Assembly (NCBI GenBank): GCA_018812715.1
Contig: JAHJCT010000022.1
Location: 1-36,711 of the forward strand
Length of the DNA: 36,711 bases
Origin: Microcaldota archaeon
GTDB taxonomy: Archaea > Micrarchaeota > Micrarchaeia > Anstonellales > Bilamarchaeaceae
Direction of reading: 5' to 3'
Shown here: piece after piece, positions 25,801-30,013 of the stretch
Position numbering within the stretch: position 1 is the stretch's first letter
Layout of the letters: the number at the start of each line of letters is the position of its first letter
Translations under genes and position numbers: made by a program
The notes under the pieces: model-generated
What the model was told of the DNA's origin: nothing
Seen by the model: only the letters and a program-made list of their open reading frames with translations
Databases searched by the model: none

Positions 25801-26372
25801 GCTCTAAGTATATCATAATTAGCTACATAAAATTCAGTTACATCTCTTAGCAATTCAGCCCTTCTTTGGTTTGGTGTTCCATAATCAGCAAAAGATGCTT
25901 CAACTGCATCTAACATTTCAGGTGTTGCTCCTATTGTTGATAGCCTGCGATGCAAAGAAACGATATCAGTCAATCCTTGAAGTTTTGCATCTGCTTCCCT
26001 TAGATATCTTAATGCTTCATCAGGATTATTTCGTTCTATTTGCCGTTGTGCATTTTGTACTAATTCTTCTATCTCTCTGACTTCTTCAGTATATCTTCGC
26101 TCTCCACCTATCTCTATTGTTGCAATATTTTCGAGTCCGGATTCTATCGTTCTTATCCTATCTTCTATTACTTCCGTCCCAACGCCCCCTTCTAATTCAC
26201 GCACCCATTCCTGAAGCTGATCAACTGCAGCATCAGTGTGTTCAGCTACTTGGTCAAGGGATCTTTCTTCTGGTTCGATAGGAGCTGGGCCCATTTGTTG
26301 TGCTAAATCAACCGTTCCTGCCACTTGTTCTTCAATAGGTTCTACTTGTTCTAATCTTCCCAAGTATTTCAC
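10824..26372 (-). CDS. Giant 5182-residue, nearly lysine-free multidomain protein with two kinase-like modules
   Basis: This is one uninterrupted frame of 15.5 kb (roughly 580 kDa) with a GTG start in a GTGA overlap with the upstream gene. Residues 1-1650 are helical and TPR-like in places. Residues ~1690-1830 are Gly-rich and hydrophobic. GGDEF-like segments lie at ~2540-2610 and ~2730-2840 (NDTLATGYGERNQELG, GTGDEFLFV). Pro-rich linkers with VLEPTQP lie at ~3076 and ~3756. Kinase-like module A has Lys3417, DRAPRN (Asp3548, Asn3553) and PIDMDY (Asp3574). Module B has PDSHGGN (Asp4077, Asn4082) and IDFENA (Asp4098). Residues ~4940-5182 match the protein at 7922-8839. I count nine lysines (2, 130, 511, 2800, 2802, 2925, 3417, 4958, 5044) and seven cysteines; Arg and Glu abound. 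No signal peptide is seen. The function is unknown. Confidence 0.9.
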   Translation of the reverse strand: MKYLGRLEQVEPIEEQVAGTVDLAQQMGPAPIEPEERSLDQVAEHTDAAVDQLQEWVRELEGGVGTEVIEDRIRTIESGLENIATIEIGGERRYTEEVREIEELVQNAQRQIERNNPDEALRYLREADAKLQGLTDIVSLHRRLSTIGATPEMLDAVEASFADYGTPNQRRAELLRDVTEFYVANYDILRAEDAQQITNQITGLIVGIGQASGQPLQEEVFGEGEQQIRQTLEELDGRFRALRTTEMDETSYRLELWSTGLLSMRMTRDTSEEWRRATTAIYTDIQTRIQEGGQVTAEELRLLEARMTYVQNASDHLNSVSDRNRTSGASTIYARGLDALTQGNTDQAELQGLLARHYVSAGSEDRERVENWSSRAAGEYDVVRREVGNYIADNIDGRRRNTRDEQILSSLDGVNERLRSEDITLEDLQRGHIAFETLEQLQSSEMRSADSNVRAGATLIYSRVFAGLGSGVPLEYVQAQSQLADMYLHPRRYTMPPADADMSAAEVCEFKREEIERVSQRAELMAVHDLVARQNLTIEEATLRLGGGRAEELAERYRRLGETNEERQQGIERIGNDVQTYFMVSRIMIETTLEHARAIRQNDTSTRMMYFGLNVQLDTVLMAIANGREISAEEQRRIGALIALYNGTPERAAQYLAGDGGDVERFLSLLEGTGNISGAMSGLSGRRRGEAARIYENALARIDNDDFEGAATHIIAAQAYIRADTNEERERIVDLSRTAYRLQGEEEVEGALPQANMQWELRMLFESNGHEIADETLRRNATEYYNLAVIAYNRGDFTGASLLRTVGDIYGRAAATGVDDPTIQNILALVNGNEELRIPSLEELRTNYGAEQSQTIAQLMGLEEENVRHDLDVLGIRLADINADLELVEFRQRRIDADSADYTARRERLERRGERTDDELERERLEGEIEITNLDRNLQRFDESARLYEESVRLFHQSTDLRRQAVETEDEAERTRLNAEADQLLRRSMLLRQAANGEQQAILEIHRSITTVDTIHEEAGCAALDRSFERFASIAAAVEEAPEITTEIITLEDARLTLGFDGIALGSAQIDEQVQIGDTRDRMLRNTRRLTRTNEQNATEYEGVILVTGRYSGTPQAAYNQEAIQADINRAASLIRAERFVEGSRATSVASSNMGIEYQQADISRRHDGLMEGASGYEQTVGLLNQFDTFALLGELQRARVLVRGGRFREADSVVGDVRNQVLIQGERQVWYNQRSRLEARIEDLRERETGYREFGENIPSTGDRVADDAQEDIIDGVRRLGIHTNLADDVDTLADVYEVEVQEIDEHIRAIDTVEEARDSQYGRTVARGVPDEERARHARRLIQSPAAGTTLADAFRERTDEMTERIAELDTFSEVGARAYVLSIGETALNMDFQDRAVGWNYSMITLSAGIDYLTWADQMARGRVGHHLVREGLRENWASEMFRASAWASTNTRLVNDRISRVGGLDTAHFPGIYRDGNSRHTFREGTAHGAETVRINMGQDTIDVAGVLLEVPRGVYNALQDVADTTGTRYGPGGLLEYFEEADALAINEYQATMASLGFRTWYDHDAVRWQVERMPEFSEEHHEAMQDVQQQLANARGMFAQTVIQLGGSIWSMDDADEAFQAIGGMIDDTNRIAAPLYDTNPENWPTEEELASMHNELESIRTETARVVREHQEEGISDAIWAGRAWAVGTILVGGLLCATGYGTVAAPFFFVEAIRGFQDQTIRAGGYEYLSTRERVLGWGGIALAGIALPFAELGAVSQMINAEVQLGTRTMTSGLQLFNRGLQIGGYGMMIAGGGLGVLQYTELRHQDSRGANIGLFDYALTIFGAAQPGLQIGGTQIIRIRPSLGTSRSYGARAYRGFMMVAFGAQREEMVGAAMIGRQERYSRVIGGTTEENRVAIGHVEQNIGRHIETNEALALIQHYGDAPINPQEAQRLLNGHGAYVEREFRGLYGAHAEDTFSTLDRIGMERGVPVTTDEMIALMNHFGEGLNTTEPTQIHRFLEQREAGRAPTTEARFMDFENYLTSPEATQPREGMGGLRGVAQRRELGQTSTELEGHVNIRVGSGDEPDTFALPREPEVHYSREQMEFSRDSAAAAEYMIRHNDQIPDGTPAAIAEAARTLRANEDFVRVTRDGNREEQMRISFEVSNGNPQFAQEYLGRYSERIARDHSSARELSPEETREAIQETATLTDQYYEYARAREEGIVSADELRQRVNASDEALTEFERIYNNEDITPEGIRNEIADFATFRIMDRGIMQEVDAVIAEEAAPAVHPELDQELGQTRSFRPNEVRETGTEIYEMARSETPIDQIPAEYQEAVRATREAPEADQPRIVREQAERLLYERSFAELDNAIRERRVGADVAGDARLLLRTLHGRPVPEEVSGRYVQLLDEVQTRVNSGMTEIDAVLEVAPRAREMGITPIVGPSTLDVTNNIIARLERSGVEITPERELAIGNAVRDLRDGDITLGQFWERINIEESQFTREFRDLGDEFEVVLQNPEHLNMFVDITAEALPAMFRADGLEGLSPDTTVQVSFISTDLNRQGFLNALSRDPQLRIMGDANMYEYCLALRNAPDAVNERLRTEGIDAVVTSAAYGRSSDEAGFIIIARDEQSRTRARAILDEEMTRIYGNFEGSVLDQLTVDHPIRPYLEDIFRGGRVGMDEAITEISVADLQTLTHDGTTADFVANMRRLAEAPHQPGEEGARVISGVPTEEDMPPASLHLLNNDTLATGYGERNQELGREYTEDVQQRLFDMFVGERMENDSVVLFQGELAVEPGSEAHRILQERAARKGKVYGATEDGRVLLASANMIAQGTGDEFLFVHRSSIDYARQQFAEAHGIPLENIEIIQTGVGPDFSMRIRGSRITQADANELLGYYREGGRMQLGDDFTVSVNGMLLVGEEMNHQNFASGMRYLKEGTGLGELEVPPGGQLVEISAIPEGFRARSIEMDGGGQILAQYLSSDVSDPILAARLSELVGPEFVEQFRQHLRDEGTRGIRTWEDMRGVLETFPNGEEILTRLSGDEFLGWLGERYHDVSVRDATRVLRGSVEAEVIEQRIAVGAEDIVVEPVLEPTQPFREVRSEPVEAPRSEEARIAPEILEQIRRGASLEEIIDGLIQTDPSTARRLEEVFRPVIGAEESQNTRRFNMASPEERAIIMRELANGEVAEDAFAIMALETVPQDRTEILEFADSLRRRVGSGQITREELELRLVGIMGRDTGLGQLLWTLTADGTPQLVRERLAAHWPAAQEERERMNAIREARRSRPPEQVRAEEEALIRDLAGRMNLDAEEVVRIYGEGGTDGRLRVLDAIGIDVTEWANIVDAQRQIDALPLDATVPRELQERAARILEIDSLTGNFFDLVMRGNLESQLAGVPGFEGTTITGVNHIGGMRGIYSVEMSNGRRLFVKMESYEAANFGRELCLAEGLYTSGIRPGEYDTGLSIHIGDESEHVIRNFTIIEDIHDSVGSEISIRLPNGQTENVTVEGVQMFLHDIYNNPDPANPVHQEFFRMLGTETGRQELFQAWRAYHEMSRRALLMDRAPRNTAVVMVRRENGETMLTFQPIDMDYIGGHIGATPDWTPEYTGFNQDFARGTSELIQILAYVSHEASRLETPLGRPLLEGGPLGATTLYRDMFSETAELGARLPQDSPEMQGNLSTVVTVHDGLPYGVAMDVESTSGLGIGDFVRQGGSDSTIIVDRDGRTILHADSFLELYRDASTSVRQEEFIRSQDEMIRQMMPGIGEAERVTMRQPVLEPTQPILGPEPEPIRPEPPPTEPLVRPEVARTEIAEEVMADVMDGNVDAFRALAPEDQQRVGFEVAERLDLRIQDNLAEFARDLVLYELHANGERVIDDPAVLARVERNARLMETLPEPVQEALRPLTTHRGFRANATNDRAFGRYIRNRRTGRPLVETAQEEMIRALPVSEEVHDVTSEMVVGSRYSQEGVRSIVEDAIRERNWSVSSVENVEGYPDVFEVRIVREDGTSVDYIYRPREYTQERLGAALYDSIGEIRPEYILLEDGTALEQRVGEMDLRRALRDPSTSEEQIIGLLRAFGRQGVIDFALGIPDSHGGNYRVNITGDNIEVFRIDFENAGIGWGNGIRPGGEGSTRDSVLFWREIAQMIDNGTYTEGRLRAFIEGINEGFAAIEQMNIISIVQGAEEFNGTVMARNAGETAEITFDINTVADRIQAIQENPGQARIEMLESMFFLYRVGLMRENTVATNEVLGILRSELPNCSSDILQRWGSEFEGVVEGARDPRVRAGTEEILALVNGELERRANIIGETELPENIRYTGTEVREGREVARFEYQTPHGETEEIAIAAPEATVEARPYFERELELAILERREARMNLLDHWEGLLRGTDRVLEDLITSIEGGERTLESIRQDYPEYYEGMQEIMSRPEGEERSAMIQTHAQRIQNERALELESIRATREYIDEGIAPDQARTMVEERVEEARRYGRMTEPETIEDRFFMGAIDDAVEVSGLPREVVAFRFREEYSRQAMRIQELGSRPTDTTDALVYDFALSRAQQDGRAVPDQNDFVFGVLAQRGFGQVAPDVVTGIEYIRTNAPPENVAAFSEQYMRTVAGLDTLFHYRNLSDPIELTTIRTVFDFAAQLHTYGIDALPLLTNEIRPGVRIGILDSFPLTNTGQIHRMNRALETLSRIANQVPVESRGTLLEPALTYMINDVSRIIPSEREMYLAVIERNFVWSPEMAQRMEGLVGQAPRPNRLPFIAYMLPEMGIVPRELVLSALDNDHVRSDLRDHNRFRAVTELIMGIERGVNLAGGEAWLRMVGAHLEYARDGGRTGRRDFVRNRLPEINRFTDYYIQGRIGGEILAEISGGLTPSRNDQGQYQHMTNEEFRQRIGQVISERFLPEGVELSPEFIMENLDLIIQVSSFRDNLVGPARASIERLIGFFGEVEGFDQAAAVLDQALSARAQGEEAFRDFKFSEDFHRELQGLVGEERGDAIFSRWRGDHSNEIEVADTTYVVTESGSFEDGFRGGIVRGEATCQDPSGQQYHIVGIVGTVELPWVKQIIIRNEEGQIIYRRRLFLVNGDNGEPILLAQPFYAARDMPNIREIDTQVMGALQERYGELGIEVRNVRNAYSTDEGINTGYETFMSGRSPFFYIDGNAYRVAAGEMTFARNGLHYRREGEAVEFPIGWSGEHLIGAE

Positions 26373-26704
26373 CTGCTACTATAGGCGTGACAAATTCTTG
26401 CGAATTCCTGCAGTCTCTGCAATCTGCTTTCATATTCCTCTTTTCTACTTAGTGATTGCAATGCCTTTCTCTCCCATTCTGTTAGAGCCTCATGGAACCA
26501 TTTATATTTCATAAATTTGGGTTTCATATCTTCTGGTTTATCTGTTGCAGCATCCCAGCTTGCTATTGCAACTTCAAGTGCAGAAAGCGTTTTGTTAACA
26601 CGTTGTATTGTTTCTCTTTCTATCTGATCAATATTTTTTTTATTCACAAGTGAGAGGGCCTTTCCTTTCTTTTTCTGAGGAGAGCGTTTTGGTTTTTTTG
26701 GCAT
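26369..26704 (-). CDS. Small Lys-rich protein, first gene of the giant operon
   Basis: This 111-residue protein of unknown function has a very basic N-terminus (MPKKPKRSPQKKKGKALSLV) followed by a long helical, probably coiled-coil region rich in Glu, Gln and Arg to the end. Its TGA overlaps the GTG start of the giant gene (GTGA), so translation of the giant is probably coupled to it. The ribosome binding site GGTGGA and a TATA-like AATTTATAAAG upstream make this the promoter-proximal gene. It could be an assembly partner or chaperone for the giant; this rests only on gene order. Confidence 0.7.
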   Translation of the reverse strand: MPKKPKRSPQKKKGKALSLVNKKNIDQIERETIQRVNKTLSALEVAIASWDAATDKPEDMKPKFMKYKWFHEALTEWERKALQSLSRKEEYESRLQRLQEFARICHAYSSR

Positions 26705-26811
26705 ATGAATCCACCGCCGTGAATCTTTATAAATTAATATATCATTGGCATTATATATAACTTACCCTCATTAGCGGCATCTTTTTTAATCATCGCAACC
26801 TATTTTTACTC
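26705..26811. promoter_or_regulatory. Divergent promoter of the giant operon and the 26812 gene
   Basis: Read on the minus strand, AATTTATAAAG around 26727-26737 is a TATA candidate for the giant operon, with GGCGGTGGATTC immediately before the ATG at 26704. On the plus strand TTATATAA around 26753-26760 and TTTTTTAAT around 26781-26789 are TATA-like; the second is correctly spaced for a near-leaderless transcript from 26812. Confidence 0.5.
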
Positions 26812-27543
26812 ATGCCAAGAAAATCTTCAGAAGCTAACCATATTACTCGTCCTGAAAGTATGCGCGATCCACGTGTTGCCATGAAGCGTTTCTTTGCTTC
26901 CAATGCAACGAGAAGCCAGTTGCCTACTGATTTAGTAAAAAAATTAGAAGAGATAAAAACTACGGGAAACGCGCTTCTCAATAATCTCAGACCATACCAA
27001 TACGCATCCGTATTTTATCTTAAATTCTCTGAAGATTCACACAGAAATCTGAAAGACACCGCAGATAATAATAGCCGCGGCATGCAGATGCTAAGAAATA
27101 CTGCTCAATATACCAGGGAAGCTTTGCGCACAGCAGCAGAATTTGTAAGAGGCATTTTTCCAAGCTTTCGTAATGAAGATTTGGAAACAACCAGTGCTTT
27201 ATCTGCGTTTTTCTTTCTTGGTGCTGTTGCAAGGTATGGACCTGACCTGATTTTTGAGAGTCGTGCCAGCCCGGAAGAAAAGCAAGCACTTGCAGAGAAA
27301 TTTGTAAAATTCTATAATGAAAAAATAGCCAGATATATGAGGACAGATACGCAACTGAAGATGAAACCAGAGACATTTCATGATACCTGCTATGATGTTT
27401 ATGTTGCATTTCAAAAAGAGCTTCCAGAACTTTTTGATGCTTTAAAAACAAGATTATGGACTAGCGGCAATCTCATGGCTCCTTATGGAAGCGGGCGTTT
27501 TTCTCAAAGCTGGACTATTCAGCATTACGAAGGCCGCCTTTAA
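26812..27543 (+). CDS. Unknown helical protein with a KFSEDxHR motif shared with the giant
   Basis: This 243-residue protein is basic at the N-terminus and helical. I recognise no family. Residues 71-80 read KFSEDSHRNL, close to KFSEDFHREL in the C-terminal domain of the giant (Lys4958) and KFSVDFHREL in the 7922-8839 protein. The flanking sequence does not clearly align, so this may be a short shared motif rather than full homology. The middle (ALSAFFFLGAVARYGPDLIF) is hydrophobic but looks like a buried helix. It is divergent from the giant operon and tail-to-tail with the His-rich protein gene, overlapping it by 4 bases. Unlike the giant, it uses lysine normally. Confidence 0.7.
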   Translation: MPRKSSEANHITRPESMRDPRVAMKRFFASNATRSQLPTDLVKKLEEIKTTGNALLNNLRPYQYASVFYLKFSEDSHRNLKDTADNNSRGMQMLRNTAQYTREALRTAAEFVRGIFPSFRNEDLETTSALSAFFFLGAVARYGPDLIFESRASPEEKQALAEKFVKFYNEKIARYMRTDTQLKMKPETFHDTCYDVYVAFQKELPELFDALKTRLWTSGNLMAPYGSGRFSQSWTIQHYEGRL

Positions 27544-28589
27544 TTTGGCGGGAATGCATCTGCTACTATTACTTTTGGCTGTATTGTCTTTCTTCTTGGA
27601 AAGTCAACATGTAAACTGAATCTAGTTTCTGATGGTGGTGGATGCTCAGCATGAGGAACATCACTTATCCTTATTTTGTTTGTTTTTCCGCCCATGCCAA
27701 TTAATATTGCAGTCCATGGCTGCTGGAACTGATAATAAAATGTTTCATGTTCACTTGCTGAGCGCTGATGATGCCCCTCGTGGTGATGTCCAGGATGATT
27801 TGATGTTTGGTCCCTAGAATGATGATGTCCAGTATGGTGGTATCCATGATGGGTTGTGTCATGGCGTGTACTATCGCCCGGCGCATGTTCATGATAATGC
27901 CAGCTTTGATGATGTCCAGCTGATTGGTGATGCTCTTGATGAATTCTTCCATGATGAACTTTGATTTCTTCTACAGCTATTGGTATCGTATCATGTCTTT
28001 CTCCAGCTGCAAACTGTATTATTTCTCGATGAGCTGGAGTTGATAGAATACATGCAACTATCTGAGGACTTTCATATGCATGTCCTCGTTCAGTTATTTC
28101 AAAATAATGTAATCTTGAGGGAGGGTGTGCTTCAACTTCTTCATGATGATTAGATGCATGTTCAATTTCTTTTGATGTAAATAACAGATGTGGAGAGACC
28201 CGAACAACTTCTCTTTCTTGTTGTCTGGTTTCCTCTCTTCTATATTCACTTACCCTTATCGGTTCAATATGAATATCTTGAGCTGCCAGTTCTTTTTTTC
28301 GCTCTAGTTCCATTGCTTTCATTAATCCTATCACTATGCTTGGCATTTGTGGTCTGTCCAATGGCTTACTGAACGGCGTTTCTTTATGAGCACAACGATA
28401 GTAATTCCATCCTGTTCCCTCTGTTACTCGATAGGCCGGGTTCCATTTGCCTCTGGCAGTCTTACAATAAAGAAAAGCACGGAGTGGGGATCTACTATTA
28501 AGAAATACTCTTGGAGTTTTTGGCCTTGTTGTCACTGGGGTTCTTTCAGTATCCATTTTAGCAGTTTTACAATTGAGCCTCCTACTCAT
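27540..28589 (-). CDS. Histidine-rich protein, possible metal binder
   Basis: This protein of about 349 residues has an unknown family. A central stretch of roughly 75 residues (from about residue 210) is dominated by His, with runs such as HHGYHHTGHHHSRD and HPGHHHEGHHQR. Such a stretch could hold Zn, Ni or Cu. The N-terminal ~90 residues are basic with scattered Cys (LNCKTAK, YCKTARGKW, YYRCAHKE). The C-terminal ~70 residues return to an alpha/beta pattern. I chose the ATG at 28589 rather than the TTG at 28613, because TTTAAATATTTG about 25-30 bases upstream of 28589 is a good TATA box and overlaps the TTG. It may be storage, buffering or surface-linked; none of these is shown. Confidence 0.7.
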   Translation of the reverse strand: MSRRLNCKTAKMDTERTPVTTRPKTPRVFLNSRSPLRAFLYCKTARGKWNPAYRVTEGTGWNYYRCAHKETPFSKPLDRPQMPSIVIGLMKAMELERKKELAAQDIHIEPIRVSEYRREETRQQEREVVRVSPHLLFTSKEIEHASNHHEEVEAHPPSRLHYFEITERGHAYESPQIVACILSTPAHREIIQFAAGERHDTIPIAVEEIKVHHGRIHQEHHQSAGHHQSWHYHEHAPGDSTRHDTTHHGYHHTGHHHSRDQTSNHPGHHHEGHHQRSASEHETFYYQFQQPWTAILIGMGGKTNKIRISDVPHAEHPPPSETRFSLHVDFPRRKTIQPKVIVADAFPPN

Positions 28590-28649
28590 GGTAATTGACT
28601 GAGTATAGCTCAAATATTTAAACCTATCGAAGCCCTATACGTCGTCAGC

Positions 28650-29948
28650 CTAATTAACGTCTGAGCTACCCATTGCTTCCCCTGCCAAAATAAGAAATTC
28701 ATCTATTTTTTCCTTAGGAATAGACGCACCAGCAGCTGCTTTGTGCCCGCCGCCTATCCCCTCAATCTTCTCAGTTTTCTTCATAATCATTCCAAGATTA
28801 AGTCCCTTAGAGACAAGAGCGAGAGGCGCCCGGCCTGAAATTTTTACAGTATTATTCTCACCAAGAGCTATTCCTATTATTGGTTTTTTCCAGTTCTGCT
28901 GAAGTGCCATGCCACACACAACACCGATTATTCCCTCTTCTATTACGCCCCTTCCATCAAGAAAATAAAATTTACCAAGATCTTGGATATTTTTTGATGC
29001 GTAATTAATCCCTTCTCTAAGCATTTTTCTATGTAGTTGAAGTAGTTGTCGTGCTTCTGCATATGCACTTTCATCTCCAAGGCAAACCTTTACTCCAATA
29101 TCTGGTTTGGCATGTCTTCCACATGCGTTCAACAATGTGCTGAATTCATTTGCCTCGTACATTTCATTCTTTGGTCTTTTTGGAAATACATAATTTTCTC
29201 CAATGAGTTCTTCCGCTTTTTTCAGCTGATTTGTATTTACCAATATCTTTGCCAGTGCGCTTATCAGTAATCGTTTTTCATTTTCACTTAAATCAGCATA
29301 AACTTTATCCTTAAAATCTATGTTAAGCTCTGCAAGTAACTCTTCAGCTTTATCTTCTCTATAAGATATGCCTGGAATATATGGATCGTCTGAATAAGCA
29401 AGAAATTGCACAAGCGTTCTACAATGCCTTCCATAAAACCTGAGGTCGTTTTCCACTACCACATCTCCTGATTTTTGTCCTTCTTCTAGTACCCACCTAT
29501 TCATGCCTTTTAATGGTGTTTGCATATCCCCAACTGAGCCCACCAGTCCAAGTTCTGGATAACATCTGAAAACACAGTATGCAGTTCCAGCAGCACTCAG
29601 CTCATCACTGCCGTCAATACCATAAAGAAGAGGATTTATCTGTGTTTTTTCTATGTCTTCTGTTTGATGGTGGTCAACAATAAGTACATCTTTGAGTTCA
29701 TTCACTCGTTTATTTCCTCCACCAAGATCAACGAAAATTATCTCCTTTTCTTTTGCATATCGTTCAATTGCAACATCATCTAATTTCTTTATGCATTCTC
29801 TTCTGAAATTTTTCCCTTTTTTTAGAAATGCTCCAGCTACAATTGCTCCTGAGGATAATCCATCCGCGTCAAAATGATGCACTATCAACGGATCTTCAAA
29901 AGAAAATGCAAGTTTTTTTGCTTCTTCACATGCTTCTAAGAATTCCAT
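28650..29948 (-). CDS. DHH/DHHA1-family phosphoesterase (archaeal RecJ-like)
   Basis: This Mn/Mg-dependent phosphoesterase has the RecJ fold. Archaeal members act as single-strand exonucleases (including the GINS-associated nuclease) or as oligoribonucleases. Motif I is VHHFDADGLSSGA at residues 23-35. Motif II is a diverged FVDLGGG. Motif III is the DHH motif, VDHHQ, at 91-95. GSVGD near 160 is motif IV. The DHHA1 domain has the ending GGGHKAAAGASI near residue 400. The length of 432 residues fits. It is divergent from proS with a 65-base gap. Whether it serves replication or RNA turnover is not decidable here. Confidence 0.9.
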   Translation of the reverse strand: MEFLEACEEAKKLAFSFEDPLIVHHFDADGLSSGAIVAGAFLKKGKNFRRECIKKLDDVAIERYAKEKEIIFVDLGGGNKRVNELKDVLIVDHHQTEDIEKTQINPLLYGIDGSDELSAAGTAYCVFRCYPELGLVGSVGDMQTPLKGMNRWVLEEGQKSGDVVVENDLRFYGRHCRTLVQFLAYSDDPYIPGISYREDKAEELLAELNIDFKDKVYADLSENEKRLLISALAKILVNTNQLKKAEELIGENYVFPKRPKNEMYEANEFSTLLNACGRHAKPDIGVKVCLGDESAYAEARQLLQLHRKMLREGINYASKNIQDLGKFYFLDGRGVIEEGIIGVVCGMALQQNWKKPIIGIALGENNTVKISGRAPLALVSKGLNLGMIMKKTEKIEGIGGGHKAAAGASIPKEKIDEFLILAGEAMGSSDVN

Positions 29949-30013
29949 AGGCGTCAGCTTTAAAACAAATTTGCTGTTTATATTGACAACTGAAGTTTTT
30001 ATGAGTTGTTCTT
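29949..30013. promoter_or_regulatory. Divergent promoter between the DHH nuclease gene and proS
   Basis: TGTTTATATTG at about 29974-29984 lies some 30 bases before the proS ATG and fits a TATA box. On the minus strand TTTTAAAG at about 29958-29965 is TATA-like but close to the DHH start, so that promoter is less certain. Confidence 0.45.

Noticed and set aside
11859-26080. Many 60-152-residue open frames on the plus strand across the giant gene (for example 22304-22720 and 24070-24528)
   Set aside because: They are antisense to one continuous minus-strand frame that carries recognisable motifs and a conserved C-terminal domain. Their translations are low-complexity Leu/His/Ser or Ala/Ser strings with no family resemblance.
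10824-26372. The giant frame as several fused genes or an assembly error
   Set aside because: There is no internal stop, frameshift or start-context break. Lys depletion and Arg/Glu richness are uniform from end to end, and the end is homologous to a neighbouring protein.
27020-27451. 143-residue minus-strand frame inside the 26812-27543 gene
   Set aside because: It is antisense to a better protein-like frame. The translation is rich in Leu, His, Cys and Ser without motifs, and no promoter is visible.
7308-28589. Region as an integrated virus or transposon
   Set aside because: I see no transposase, integrase, terminal repeats, capsid or tRNA-flanked attachment site; it is better described as a lineage-specific gene cluster.
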